Below, piece by piece: positions 10,858 through 18,110 of a stretch of 18,110 nucleotides of DNA (its first letter is position 1; every line of letters starts with the position of its first letter). The stretch is from WYZ-LMO6 sp964509845 (GTDB lineage: Archaea > Hadarchaeota > Hadarchaeia > Hadarchaeales > WYZ-LMO6): the NCBI GenBank assembly GCA_964509845.1, contig CAZDZG010000021.1, forward strand, positions 1 through 18,110. Direction: 5' to 3'. The notes under the pieces are model-generated. The model saw only the letters and a list, made by a program, of their open reading frames with translations. It was not told where the DNA came from and did no database searches. Made by a program: the position numbers and the translations under genes.

Positions 10858-12023
10858 TGGGCTCCTCCTACCGGTGGGTCATCCTGGGCCTGGCCTGGTT
10901 GGTGATCTTCTTCGTCAACTACAGCTGGTACGTCCTGCCCCCCCTTGAGCAGGAGCTCTCCTCCTCCCTGGGCCTCTCCACGGGTCAGCTCTACCTCCTC
11001 CTCACCGCCCCCACCCTGGCGGCTGCCCTGGCCAGCCTGCCGGGGGGAGCGGTGGGGGACAGGCTGGGGGTGAGGAGAACGGTGCTGGTGATGGGCTCGC
11101 TGGCGGGCGGTCTCAGGTGCCTTTCCCCAGGCTTTCTCCTGCTCTGGCTCCTCACCTTCCTGGTGGGGGCCTGCATGGCCTTGGTGGTCCCCAACCTCCC
11201 CAAGCTGGTGGGGGAGTGGTTTCCGGAGGGGGAGACGGGGGCGGCCTCCGGCATCTACGTGAGCTCCATGGGGCTGGGGATCTCGGCGGGGCTCTCCACC
11301 GGGGCCCTCTTCCCCTCCTGGAGGTGGGCTTTCCTCCTCACGGGGTTGGGTATGTTTCTCTCCGCCCTCCTCTGGCTCCTCCTCGCCAGGGAGCCTCCGG
11401 GAGGGGGACATAAGGGGGTTCCCCTTCGGGAGAGCCTCTCCCATGCCGTGAGGAGCAGAAACGTCTGGCTGCTGGCGGCGGCCCAGTTCCTCTTCCTGGG
11501 AGGTTTTATCTCCTACACGGGGGGCCTGACCCACGCCGTGCAGGAGGTCTTCGGGGTGGGGGCGGAGGAGGCGGGGGCCCTCTCCGCCCTAGCGGTGGTG
11601 GGGATGGTGGTGGGGAACCTGCTCTGGCCCCCGCTGGCCGACAGGACGGGCAGGTTCAGGGGCTTCCTCCTCCTCTGCGCCCTCACCTCCGGTCCCCTGC
11701 TGTCCCTGGCCTGGTTCTCGGCCTACGGCCCCCTCACCTGGATCTTGGTCTTCGTGGGAGGGGTGATGGCCGGGGGAATGCCCCCCCTCCTCCTGGCCTA
11801 TCCCCCCCTCCTGCCTGAGGTGGGACCCAGGTACAGCGGTGGGGCCTCCGGCCTTATCCTGACCTCGGGGAACCTGGGAGGGATAACGGTTACCCTGACC
11901 CTCTTCCACCCCCTCTCCGAGCGCGGATACGATCCGGCCTTTCTCTTCCTGGGAGCGGTCTTCTGCCTGATAGCCCTCTTTTCCCTCCCCCTGGCCAGGG
12001 TGGGAAAAAGACCTAGATCCTGA
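10857..12023 (+). CDS. MFS transporter (CynX/NimT-like)
   Basis: A 388-residue integral membrane protein with about 12 hydrophobic segments. The first is WVILGLAWLVIFFVNYSWYVL at residues 7-27. The MFS loop 2-3 signature GGAVGDRLGVRRT (63-75) follows the second segment, and a degenerate repeat, PPLADRTGRFRG, lies in the second half after the central loop (GGGHKGVPLRESLSHAVRSR). The overall pattern recalls anion/cyanate-type MFS carriers, but the substrate cannot be read. The GTG at 10857 is chosen for the promoter spacing and because it leaves a short N-terminus before the first helix. It converges with the flavoenzyme gene, overlapping it by 11 bp; with the AOR and a second MFS gene nearby it may import a substrate for them. 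Confidence 0.88.
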   Translation: MGSSYRWVILGLAWLVIFFVNYSWYVLPPLEQELSSSLGLSTGQLYLLLTAPTLAAALASLPGGAVGDRLGVRRTVLVMGSLAGGLRCLSPGFLLLWLLTFLVGACMALVVPNLPKLVGEWFPEGETGAASGIYVSSMGLGISAGLSTGALFPSWRWAFLLTGLGMFLSALLWLLLAREPPGGGHKGVPLRESLSHAVRSRNVWLLAAAQFLFLGGFISYTGGLTHAVQEVFGVGAEEAGALSALAVVGMVVGNLLWPPLADRTGRFRGFLLLCALTSGPLLSLAWFSAYGPLTWILVFVGGVMAGGMPPLLLAYPPLLPEVGPRYSGGASGLILTSGNLGGITVTLTLFHPLSERGYDPAFLFLGAVFCLIALFSLPLARVGKRPRS

Positions 12024-13929
12024 GGCCCACCTCCCAGCCCTCGTGGATGGCCTCCAGGGCCTTCCTTGGCTGGGAGCAGTCCCCCACCACGTACAGCTCC
12101 TCCACCTTCCCCCTCAGCTCCTCCGCCAGCCCGGAGTTGGGCCTGGAGCCCACCGCCAGCACCACGGAGTCGGCCGGGAAGACCTCCTCCCTCCCCTCCC
12201 TCTCCGCCAGCACCCCCTCCGGAAGGATGGCCTTCACCCTGGTGGAGGTGAAGATCCTCACTCCCCCCCTCCTCAGGTTCTCCCGCAGGATCCATCTGGT
12301 GGTGATCCCCACATCCCCCGCCACCTTCCCCAGCATCTCCAGCAGGGTGACCTCCCTTCCCCTGGAGGCCAGGTAGTGGGCGGTATAGCATCCCACCCCG
12401 CCTCCCCCCACGATCACCACCTTTCCCCCCACCTCCCTCCCGCCCAGCACCTCCCAGGCCTGCACCACGTGGGGGAGCTCGACGCCCGGGAGGGAGGGCA
12501 CCACGGGGAGGGCGCCGGTGGCCACCACCACGGCATCGGGGGCCATCTCCTCCACCAGCCGGGCGTCCACGCGAGTGTTCGTCCTTATCTCCACCCCCGC
12601 CTTCCTGGCGTGGAGGGCCAGCTCCCTGGCCAGCGTTCCCAGTTCCTCCCTCCCGGGGGGCACGCAGGCCAGGTTGAGCTGTCCCCCCAGCTCTCCGTCT
12701 TCCTCGCACAGGACCACCCGGTGGCCCCTCAGGGCGGCCATCTGGGCGGCCTTCAATCCCGCCGGCCCCCCTCCCACCACCAGCACGTTCTTCTTCTTTT
12801 CGGCGGGCTCTACCTTCACCTCCCCCTCCCTTCCCACGCCGGGGTTGACCATGCAGGTGAGGGGCTTCCCCTCGAAGAGGCGGTCGAAGCAGCCCTGGCA
12901 GCAGGCGATGCAGGTCACGATGTCCTCCACCCTCCCCTCCCGGGCCTTCCTGGGGAAGTCGGGGTCCGCCACCAGGGCCCTGCCCATGGAGATCAGGTCC
13001 GCCTTCCCCTCCCTGAGGATCCTCTCCGCCAGGCCGGGCTCGTTGATCCTGTTGCTGGCCGCCACCCTCACCTCCGTCCCCCTCAGGGCCTCCTTGATCC
13101 CCTCCGCCAAGTACACGTATCCTCCCCTGGGGACCTCCATGGTGATCATGGGAACCCTGGACTCGTGCCAGCCGGCCGTCACGTTGATGGCCGAGATCCC
13201 CACCTCCGCCAGGGCCCTGGCCACCACCTTCATCTCCTTCAGCGTGTTCCCTCCCGGGATGAGCTCGTCCCCGGAGAGGCGGCACATCAGCGGGAAGTCC
13301 TTCCCCACCACCTCCTTCGTCCTCTCCACGATCTCCAGCAGGAACCTCATCCTGTTCTCCAGGGGGCCCCCGTACTCGTCCGTGCGCCTGTTCGTCACGG
13401 GGGAGAGGAACTGGCTTATTAGGTAGCCGGCGGAGCCTATGAACTCCACCGCATCGAAGCCCGCCTCCTTCGCCCTCCCCGCCGCCTGGGCGAACTCCTC
13501 CTCTATCTTCTTTATCTCCGGAACGGTGAGGGCCCTGGGCTTCACCCTGCTGAAGATGGGGGGAGGAAGGTCGGAGGCGGAGACGGGCTCCCTTCCCGTG
13601 AGCTCCACGTACTCATACCTCCCCGGATGCCAGAGCTGGAGGGCGGTCTTGGCCCCGTGGGCGTGGATGACCTCCGCCAGCTCCCTAAGGCCGGGTATGT
13701 AGGAATCGTCCGCCGCGGAGATCACGTACTCCAGGCCGGGCTCCACGGCGGCTATCCCCACCACGATCAGCCCGGCCCCTCCCCTTGCCCTGGCCTCGAA
13801 GTAGCGCTTTAGCTGCTCCGTGACCTCCCCGAAGGCGTAGCCGGTGGTGAGGGCGGGCATCACGATCCGGTTCCTCACCACCATCCTGCCTATGGAGAGG
13901 GGGGAGAAGAGGGTGGGGAAGGGGGTCAT
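12013..13929 (-). CDS. enoate / 2,4-dienoyl-CoA reductase-like iron-sulfur flavoenzyme
   Basis: A 638-residue member of the old yellow enzyme family with the full three-part FadH layout. An FMN TIM barrel spans residues 1-335 (LWHPGR near 99-104; GSAGYLISQFLSPVTNRRTDEYGG from 165, like the GSEGYL of FadH). A [4Fe-4S] motif follows with Cys340, Cys343, Cys347 and Cys359. Then come an FAD fold (VGGGPAG near 385-391) and an NAD(P) fold (VIVGGGGVGC), ending in VVGDCSQP. It should reduce an activated C=C bond with NAD(P)H; the substrate is open. The ATG at 13929 is 5 nt after the AOR stop and starts with MTPFPTLFSPLSIG, the family N-terminus. The long open frame upstream of this ATG is only antisense-like shadow of the AOR gene. 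It is probably co-transcribed with the AOR. Confidence 0.92.
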   Translation of the reverse strand: MTPFPTLFSPLSIGRMVVRNRIVMPALTTGYAFGEVTEQLKRYFEARARGGAGLIVVGIAAVEPGLEYVISAADDSYIPGLRELAEVIHAHGAKTALQLWHPGRYEYVELTGREPVSASDLPPPIFSRVKPRALTVPEIKKIEEEFAQAAGRAKEAGFDAVEFIGSAGYLISQFLSPVTNRRTDEYGGPLENRMRFLLEIVERTKEVVGKDFPLMCRLSGDELIPGGNTLKEMKVVARALAEVGISAINVTAGWHESRVPMITMEVPRGGYVYLAEGIKEALRGTEVRVAASNRINEPGLAERILREGKADLISMGRALVADPDFPRKAREGRVEDIVTCIACCQGCFDRLFEGKPLTCMVNPGVGREGEVKVEPAEKKKNVLVVGGGPAGLKAAQMAALRGHRVVLCEEDGELGGQLNLACVPPGREELGTLARELALHARKAGVEIRTNTRVDARLVEEMAPDAVVVATGALPVVPSLPGVELPHVVQAWEVLGGREVGGKVVIVGGGGVGCYTAHYLASRGREVTLLEMLGKVAGDVGITTRWILRENLRRGGVRIFTSTRVKAILPEGVLAEREGREEVFPADSVVLAVGSRPNSGLAEELRGKVEELYVVGDCSQPRKALEAIHEGWEVGLRI

Positions 13930-13934
13930 CTTCC

Positions 13935-15794
13935 CTAACCCATGGGAAGGTCGAGGAGATCCAGCTCGGCCAGCTTTTCCCTGGTGGGTATTCCGTTCTG
14001 GTCCCAGCCCCGGTACCGGTAATAGGCCTCCAGCATGGGTTCCAGGTGCACCACCTGCCCCGCCGCCGGCCCGGAGGGATGGGGTTCCTCCAACAGGCGC
14101 TTGGGGAGGGTGTCGTGGGAGCGGTTCAGGCCCTCCCTCACCCCGAACATCCTCTCCAGGTTGTAGATCCTCTCCCCGCACCTCCTGAACTCCCTCTCGT
14201 CAAAGTCCTTCCAGCCCGTCACGGCCCGGACCACCTCCGCCACCTTGTCCGCCGTCATCATCCACCCTCCCAGGAACTTGCAGAGGCCCAGGGCCTCCAC
14301 GGCGGCGTAGGCGTCCTGGGTCTCCTTCACCACCCTCCCGAGGACGGGGTCCTCGGACAGGGGGTCGAAGAAGGGCTCCCTTAGGTCCTCCGGGAGAATG
14401 GGGTGGGGGGCCCCTATGAAGGCCTGGAGCTGAACGTAGGCGTCGATGTGGCACCCTCCCCGGTTGGAGGTGGCGTAGGAAAGCCCCACGATCTTGGCCG
14501 CCCTGGGATCGTAGGCCGCGAACTCCAGCCCCTTGGAATGCATGGCAAACCTCTCCGTTCCCCTTCCCAGCCTTTCCGACATCCGCTTGGTTCCCTCCGC
14601 CAGCAGATCCCCTATTCCCTCCCTCCTGGCTATCTTGTGCACCATCTGCACCATGGCCTCCGCGTTCCCGAACCTGAGCTCTATTCCCCCCGTGTCCTCC
14701 CTGGTGAGGATCCCCCGCTCGAAGCACTCCATGGCGAAGGCTATGGTGCTGCCCGTGCTGATGACGTCCATCCCGTAGTCGTTGCAGAGGTGGTGGGCGT
14801 AGGTGATGGCCTCTATGTCGTCCACCCCGCACATGGAGCCCAGGGCCCCCACCGACTCGTACTCCGGACCCTCCGTTTTGCAGGCGTAGGGACCGCTCTT
14901 CACCTCGGTGAGCCTGGCGCAGCGGATGGGGCAGGCATAGCACCCCTTGTTCCCCACCAGCACCTTATCCGCCAGCGCCGGCCCGTTGATCTTCTCCCCG
15001 GCGGGAAAGACCCCCTCCTGCCAGTTCCTGGTGGGCATTCCTCCCTGGGCGTTGACCAGGTCGAAGCCTGAGTTGGTTCCGAAGTTCTCCAGGCTCATCT
15101 TCAGCATGTTCTGGGAGACCGATTCCACCGTCTCCCTTATCAGCTCCTTCAGCCTGTCGGGATCCGCCACCTCCACCTTCTTCGTTCCCCTGACCGCCAC
15201 CGCCTTCAGCCTCTTGGAGCCCATCACCGCCCCCATCCCGCACCTTCCCGCCGCCCTGTTGAAGTCGTTCAGGATGGAGGCATACCTCACCAGGTTCTCT
15301 CCGGCCTGACCTATACAGGCCACGTTGAACCTCTCCCCCAGCTCCTCCTTCAGGATTCGGGTGGTCTCGTGCACCCCCTTCCCCCAGAGGTGTTCCGCCC
15401 CCCTCAGCTCCGCCCTTCCGTCCTCCACCAGCAGGTAAACGGGCTTGGGGGAGATCCCCTCAAAGATGATGCCATCGTAGCCCGTGCGCTTGAAGTCCAC
15501 CCCCCAGAACCCCGCGGAGTTGGCGTGGCCGTAGAAGCCCGTCTGGGGGGACTTGGCCACGGCGTCATACCTTCCGGCGGTGGGGAAGCCCGTTCCGGTG
15601 AGGAGCCCGGTCATGAAGATGAGCTTGTTGTCGGGTCCCAGGGGATCCGCGCCCCTCTTCACCTCGAAGAGGTAACGGGCCCCCAGCCCCCTGCATCCCA
15701 GGAACTTCCTCACCTCGGCCTCCCTTATCTCCTCCTCCGCCACCTTCCCGGAGGAGAGGTCCACCCTCAGGATCTTCCCCATGCAGCCGAACAA
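13935..15794 (-). CDS. aldehyde:ferredoxin oxidoreductase (tungsten-type AOR family)
   Basis: A 619-residue enzyme (family about 600-620) that oxidises aldehydes to acids, or runs in reverse, with ferredoxin and a tungsten/molybdenum bis-pterin cofactor. The N-terminus MFGCMGKILRVDLSSGK is classic. The [4Fe-4S] ligands are Cys285, Cys288, Cys292 (CYACPIRC) and Cys505 (ALGLCKF). Cofactor-binding blocks include AGRCGMGAVMGSK (182-194), EGPEYES (308-314) and GMDVIS (341-346). The TTG at 15794 is preferred over the ATG at 15782 because it supplies the family's M-(Y/F)-G start, and a CTTTTATG box lies 23-30 nt upstream. It is the first gene of a pair with the FadH-like enzyme. I cannot tell which AOR subfamily (AOR, FOR, GOR or WOR) it belongs to. 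Confidence 0.93.
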   Translation of the reverse strand: MFGCMGKILRVDLSSGKVAEEEIREAEVRKFLGCRGLGARYLFEVKRGADPLGPDNKLIFMTGLLTGTGFPTAGRYDAVAKSPQTGFYGHANSAGFWGVDFKRTGYDGIIFEGISPKPVYLLVEDGRAELRGAEHLWGKGVHETTRILKEELGERFNVACIGQAGENLVRYASILNDFNRAAGRCGMGAVMGSKRLKAVAVRGTKKVEVADPDRLKELIRETVESVSQNMLKMSLENFGTNSGFDLVNAQGGMPTRNWQEGVFPAGEKINGPALADKVLVGNKGCYACPIRCARLTEVKSGPYACKTEGPEYESVGALGSMCGVDDIEAITYAHHLCNDYGMDVISTGSTIAFAMECFERGILTREDTGGIELRFGNAEAMVQMVHKIARREGIGDLLAEGTKRMSERLGRGTERFAMHSKGLEFAAYDPRAAKIVGLSYATSNRGGCHIDAYVQLQAFIGAPHPILPEDLREPFFDPLSEDPVLGRVVKETQDAYAAVEALGLCKFLGGWMMTADKVAEVVRAVTGWKDFDEREFRRCGERIYNLERMFGVREGLNRSHDTLPKRLLEEPHPSGPAAGQVVHLEPMLEAYYRYRGWDQNGIPTREKLAELDLLDLPMG

Positions 15795-15816
15795 CCTAGT
15801 CCTTTTTTCCCCGGTT

Positions 15817-15824
15817 CATAAAAG
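15817..15824 (-). promoter_or_regulatory. putative TATA box of the AOR gene
   Basis: CTTTTATG on the - strand lies 23-30 nt before the TTG at 15794, inside the 31-nt gap after the second MFS gene. It supports the TTG as the start and a separate AOR promoter. Confidence 0.5.
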
Positions 15825-15825
15825 T

Positions 15826-17049
15826 TTATTCTTGTGCGTGCAGGGCGTAGGCTCCCACCGATCCCAGCCCCCAGCTCAGGACCAGGAGGTTGAGCAGGAG
15901 CTTGAAGGATAACCAGGAGCGGGAGAGGGCCCAGCCCAGCACACACGTGGCCAGGGTCCCCATGCCTCCCGCCAGGAAGAGGATCCCTCCCAGGGAGGGT
16001 ACGAAGCTCTGCAGGCTCACGCCTGGTAGCTCCTGGAGCTGCAGGATCCAGAGGGGGAGGAGGATGGAGAGCGAGAGGAGGGCCAGCCCTATGGCCTCCA
16101 GGACGAGGACCATCCACTTCCCGGAGAAGGGGAGGTTGAAGGCCAGGAGGCCGGAGAGAGGGGAGAGCGTTCCCGCCACCAGGCAGAGCCTCCCCCTTCC
16201 CTCCTTGAAGCCGGCCAGCTCGAGGAAGAAGGGGGTGACGAGGGCCACCAGGAGGGAGTGGGAGATCGCGACCAGGTAGAAGGGGAGGGAGAAGGTCATT
16301 TCCCTGGAAAGGAGGGCCAGCTCCCAGCTTCCGGGCAGGACCACGAACACGAAGGAAAAGGCGGCGAGGTAGGCCAGGAGGGTGTAGAGGGTAAGGGAGG
16401 AATAGAGGAGGGAGGAATTGCGCAGGATTTCCCCCAGGCCTTTCTCCGGAATCCCCCCGTCCGGCAGAGGGGTTTCGGAGGGGGGGGCGAAGGAGGGACC
16501 GGAGAGGAGCCACAGGAGGAGACAGGAGCCCGCCAGGAGGCCGAAGAGCGCGGGGACCTTTTCCCATCCCCCCAGCACCTGGGTGAGCAGGGAGCCGAAG
16601 AAGGAGGAAAGAAGCACCCCCAGCAGGAGGGAGACGATTCCCAGGCAGAGCACCAGGTTCAGCCTCTCCAGGAACCTCTCCAGCGCGAGCACCAGCAGGA
16701 GGAGGACCAGCCCCATGGAGCAGATGCCCAGCAGGACGCGGTGGATCGCCAGGATCCAGAAGTTCTTGAGGACGGAGGAAAATCCGGAGAGGGCGGTCCC
16801 AGCCATCAGCAGGGCAACCATTCTTCCGAAGCCTTCCCTGGTCACGAGCCTTCTCCACCAGAGCATGAGGGAGAGACCCAACAGGGAGAGGCCGAGGAGG
16901 GGGGCGGAGGCGAGCAGCCCCATACCGAAGGGGTCGGTTCCCAGGTCGTTCATCGTCAGGAGGAAGGAAGGGGCCAGGGAGCCCATCACCCCTCCTCCCG
17001 CGAAGATGGAGGCGTACATGAGGAGGGCCCAGATCCTGCTCCTCTCCAC
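15826..17049 (-). CDS. divergent MFS-type membrane transporter
   Basis: A 407-residue protein with about 10-12 hydrophobic segments (for example IWALLMYASIFAGGGVMGSLAP at 6-27 and LLGICSMGLVLLLLVLALERF near 106-126) and a central hydrophilic loop (PSFAPPSETPLPDGGIPEKG), the layout of a two-half MFS carrier. The usual loop 2-3 signature is degenerate (WWRRLVTREGFGR), so it is a distant member. Hydrophobic length and Gly-rich helices still fit MFS better than other classes. The start is a GTG at 17049 with an AATTAATG box 23-30 nt upstream on the same strand. It lies upstream of, and in line with, the AOR and FadH-like genes, and may transport their substrate or product. The C-terminus ends shortly after the last helix. 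Confidence 0.78.
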   Translation of the reverse strand: MERSRIWALLMYASIFAGGGVMGSLAPSFLLTMNDLGTDPFGMGLLASAPLLGLSLLGLSLMLWWRRLVTREGFGRMVALLMAGTALSGFSSVLKNFWILAIHRVLLGICSMGLVLLLLVLALERFLERLNLVLCLGIVSLLLGVLLSSFFGSLLTQVLGGWEKVPALFGLLAGSCLLLWLLSGPSFAPPSETPLPDGGIPEKGLGEILRNSSLLYSSLTLYTLLAYLAAFSFVFVVLPGSWELALLSREMTFSLPFYLVAISHSLLVALVTPFFLELAGFKEGRGRLCLVAGTLSPLSGLLAFNLPFSGKWMVLVLEAIGLALLSLSILLPLWILQLQELPGVSLQSFVPSLGGILFLAGGMGTLATCVLGWALSRSWLSFKLLLNLLVLSWGLGSVGAYALHAQE

Positions 17050-17054
17050 GAAGG

Positions 17055-17062
17055 GTAAAAGG
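17055..17062 (+). promoter_or_regulatory. putative TATA box of the first SCP2 gene
   Basis: GTAAAAGG lies 28-35 nt before the ATG at 17090, within the 40-bp divergent gap shared with the second MFS gene. Confidence 0.35.
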
Positions 17063-17071
17063 GGGGGAAGC

Positions 17072-17079
17072 CATTAATT
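17072..17079 (-). promoter_or_regulatory. putative TATA box of the second MFS gene
   Basis: AATTAATG on the - strand lies 23-30 nt before the GTG at 17049. It interleaves with the promoter of the opposite SCP2 gene. Confidence 0.4.
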
Positions 17080-17089
17080 CTTATCGGAC

Positions 17090-17662
17090 ATGGGGGAGGA
17101 CCTCAGGTCGGTGGTGGAGGGGGCCCTTAGCCTCTCCGAGGAGGAGCTCAAGTCCAGCCTGTCCTTCCTGATGGACACCATCAGGAGTGTGGGGCTGAAG
17201 GAGTTCCTGAGGGCGGTGCCTGACCTGCTCTCGAGGATGGTGGAGAAGATGGAGACGCTGGAGCTGGCCAGCTTCGTGAGGGAGGTGCCGGAGGCCTCCT
17301 CCAAGTTCCTGGAGGTGCTGTGGGAGGGGTTGGGCCTGCTGGCGGAGGAAGATCCCGAGGTCAAGGGGAAGCTGATGGAGATGAGGCCTCTCACCGTGAA
17401 CTTCAGGGCCACGGACTCTCCCCTGGCAGGCCACTTCAGGGTCAGCGGGGGAAGGCTCTCGGGAGGCGGAAAGGTGATGATGACTTCGGACCTGGTGGTG
17501 GAGGCCTCCACCTCCGACCTGATCGGTCTCCTCACGGGAAAGGTGGATCCCGTCTGGGGGGCCCTACGCGGGAGGTACCGGGTGGAGGGAAAGGTGGCGG
17601 ATGCCGTGAGGCTGGCCCCCCTCATGAAGCTTCTCCCCAGGCTGCTTGGCAGGAAGGTTTAA
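17090..17662 (+). CDS. SCP2 sterol-carrier-like protein with helical N-terminal domain
   Basis: A 190-residue protein. Residues 101-190 read as an SCP2 domain: beta strands VNFRA, GHFRVSGG and VMMTSDLVVEAST, then the hallmark stretch SDLIGLLTGKVDPVWGALRGRYRVEGKVADAVRLAPL, closely following the SCP2 pattern of a lipid-tunnel domain (aspartate-phenylalanine-like helix, TGK, DP, G-K-V-G). Residues 1-97 are an added, strongly helical and acidic domain I do not recognise. SCP2 domains bind lipids or fatty acyl-CoA; archaea lack sterols, so the ligand is likely an acyl chain or isoprenoid. There is no signal peptide. The ATG at 17090 is the only good start. A second SCP2-like gene follows 41 nt downstream with its own box. 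Confidence 0.75.
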   Translation: MGEDLRSVVEGALSLSEEELKSSLSFLMDTIRSVGLKEFLRAVPDLLSRMVEKMETLELASFVREVPEASSKFLEVLWEGLGLLAEEDPEVKGKLMEMRPLTVNFRATDSPLAGHFRVSGGRLSGGGKVMMTSDLVVEASTSDLIGLLTGKVDPVWGALRGRYRVEGKVADAVRLAPLMKLLPRLLGRKV

Positions 17663-17667
17663 TAACG
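17656..17667 (+). promoter_or_regulatory. putative TATA box of the second SCP2 gene
   Basis: GGTTTAATAACG overlaps the stop codon of the preceding gene (17660-17662) and lies 37-48 nt before the GTG at 17704. Transcription would begin near 17682-17693, giving a short leader that can hold the Shine-Dalgarno. Confidence 0.4.
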
Positions 17668-17690
17668 GACCGTCTCAATAAGCATGGAAA

Positions 17691-17699
17691 AGGAGGTGA
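17691..17699 (+). promoter_or_regulatory. strong ribosome binding site that sets the GTG start at 17704
   Basis: AGGAGGTGA is a full anti-16S match and ends 4 nt before the GTG at 17704. It rules against the ATG at 17684, which lies upstream of it and leads to a stop after 23 codons. Confidence 0.75.
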
Positions 17700-17703
17700 G
17701 CAA

Positions 17704-18110
17704 GTGGTACCTTTTCCCACGCCGGAATGGCTGGAGGAGTACGTCAAGAAGTTGAATGAGAGCAAAGAACTCGAGGAGGCTGGCAAGGGCTGGGGAGTGG
17801 GATGGAACGGAGATTTTCTCTTCCAGATAGACAAGGTGCCGGTGGAAAAGATAGAGCAGCTGCCGGAGGGTGACCTCAAGAAGTACATGAAGGAGATGGT
17901 GTCCAAGTACGTCTCTGGAACCACGGTTTACACCTGGATAGGATTGAAGGATGGGAAGTGCACGGGGGCCAGGGTGGTGAAGGATCCCAACGAGGTGCAG
18001 GTGGGCTTCAAGCTGATCGGGGACTACGACTCTTGGAAGAAGCTGGCCAAGGGAGAGGCCGACGCCACCAAGCTGGTGCTGACGGGGAAGATGAAGCTGC
18101 AGGGGGACAT
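17704..18110 (+). CDS. SCP2 sterol-carrier-like protein (3' end outside the window)
   Basis: An open frame from GTG at 17704 runs to the window edge, about 135 residues so far. It starts MVPFPTPEWLEEYVKKLNES, has GWGVGWNGDFLFQIDK (a strand pair), a Lys/Glu-rich helix, then VYTWIGLKDGKCTGARVV and VGFKLIGDYDSWKKLAKGEADATKLVLTGKMKLQGD. The last part is the SCP2 hallmark (W-K-L-A-G-x-x-D-x-x-x-L-x-x-G-K-M-K-x-x-G-D), so it belongs to the COG3255-type putative sterol carrier group. It is colinear with the preceding SCP2 gene but has a separate promoter-like box and a strong Shine-Dalgarno. Codon use is slightly richer in A (AAG, AAA, GAA) than the neighbours. The ligand is unknown. Confidence 0.82.
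   Translation, partial: MVPFPTPEWLEEYVKKLNESKELEEAGKGWGVGWNGDFLFQIDKVPVEKIEQLPEGDLKKYMKEMVSKYVSGTTVYTWIGLKDGKCTGARVVKDPNEVQVGFKLIGDYDSWKKLAKGEADATKLVLTGKMKLQGD

Noticed and set aside
13930..14181. N-terminal extension of the FadH-like enzyme (722 codons in all)
   Set aside because: The extra 84 codons lie inside the AOR gene in another frame and are Gly/Pro-rich. The family N-terminus MTPFPTLFSPLSIG begins at the ATG at 13929.
17684..17755. ATG at 17684 as the start of the second SCP2 gene
   Set aside because: It reaches a stop after 23 codons in a different frame. The GTG at 17704 follows AGGAGGTGA and opens the SCP2 frame.
1..18110. CRISPR arrays, insertion sequences, integrase or phage genes
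   Set aside because: No regularly spaced repeats, terminal inverted repeats, transposase or integrase motifs were seen. The only long repeat is the 55-mer at the gap.

Overview
The window is a gene-dense, GC-rich piece of an archaeal chromosome. The archaeal signs are a Sep-tRNA:Cys-tRNA synthase, an archaeal-type peptidyl-tRNA hydrolase (Pth2), ThiL, a C/D box sRNA, two intron-containing tRNA genes, a lone 5S rRNA gene, and short A/T boxes (often GGTTAAA-like) about 23-33 nt before start codons and RNA 5' ends. SepCysS, the NIL-ferredoxin/UPF0280 pair and a tungsten-type aldehyde:ferredoxin oxidoreductase fit an anaerobe from a methanogen-related, Archaeoglobus-like or Hadarchaeota/MSBL1-like lineage. 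The sequence alone does not fix the lineage. A run of exactly 100 N shows this is a draft scaffold, probably a metagenome assembly.

Positions 1-5654 hold cofactor and sulfur genes. These are aspartate dehydrogenase (nadX, +), SepCysS (-), a divergent NIL-domain ferredoxin plus UPF0280 pair (+), quinolinate phosphoribosyltransferase (nadC, +), a 71-residue winged-helix-like protein and a DUF763 protein. NadX and NadC are two of the three de novo NAD steps; NadA is not in view. SepCysS with ferredoxin/UPF0280 looks like a sulfide-assimilation module that makes Cys-tRNA and probably homocysteine.

Positions 5690-6790 form an RNA gene cluster: tRNA-Tyr(GTA) with a 12-nt intron, a C/D box sRNA, a small CxxC protein gene, 5S rRNA, the N gap flanked by an identical 55-bp sequence on each side, and tRNA-Asp(GTC) with a 28-nt intron in the D-loop.

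Positions 6814-9477 are a three-gene + strand operon: an AmmeMemoRadiSam-type radical SAM enzyme, an unrecognised 243-residue protein, and a HAD-family protein with a C-terminal zinc-ribbon-like motif. It converges on a pth2-thiL pair on the - strand (9444-10785).

Positions 10857-17049 hold redox and transport genes: an MFS transporter (+), then on the - strand a second MFS transporter, an aldehyde:ferredoxin oxidoreductase (AOR) and an enoate/2,4-dienoyl-CoA reductase-like flavoenzyme. The last two are only 5 nt apart and probably work on the same compounds. Positions 17090-18110 carry two SCP2 (sterol-carrier-like) proteins, the second cut by the window edge.

Packing is very tight. All three convergent gene pairs overlap at their 3' ends, and most promoters sit in gaps of 30-55 bp.
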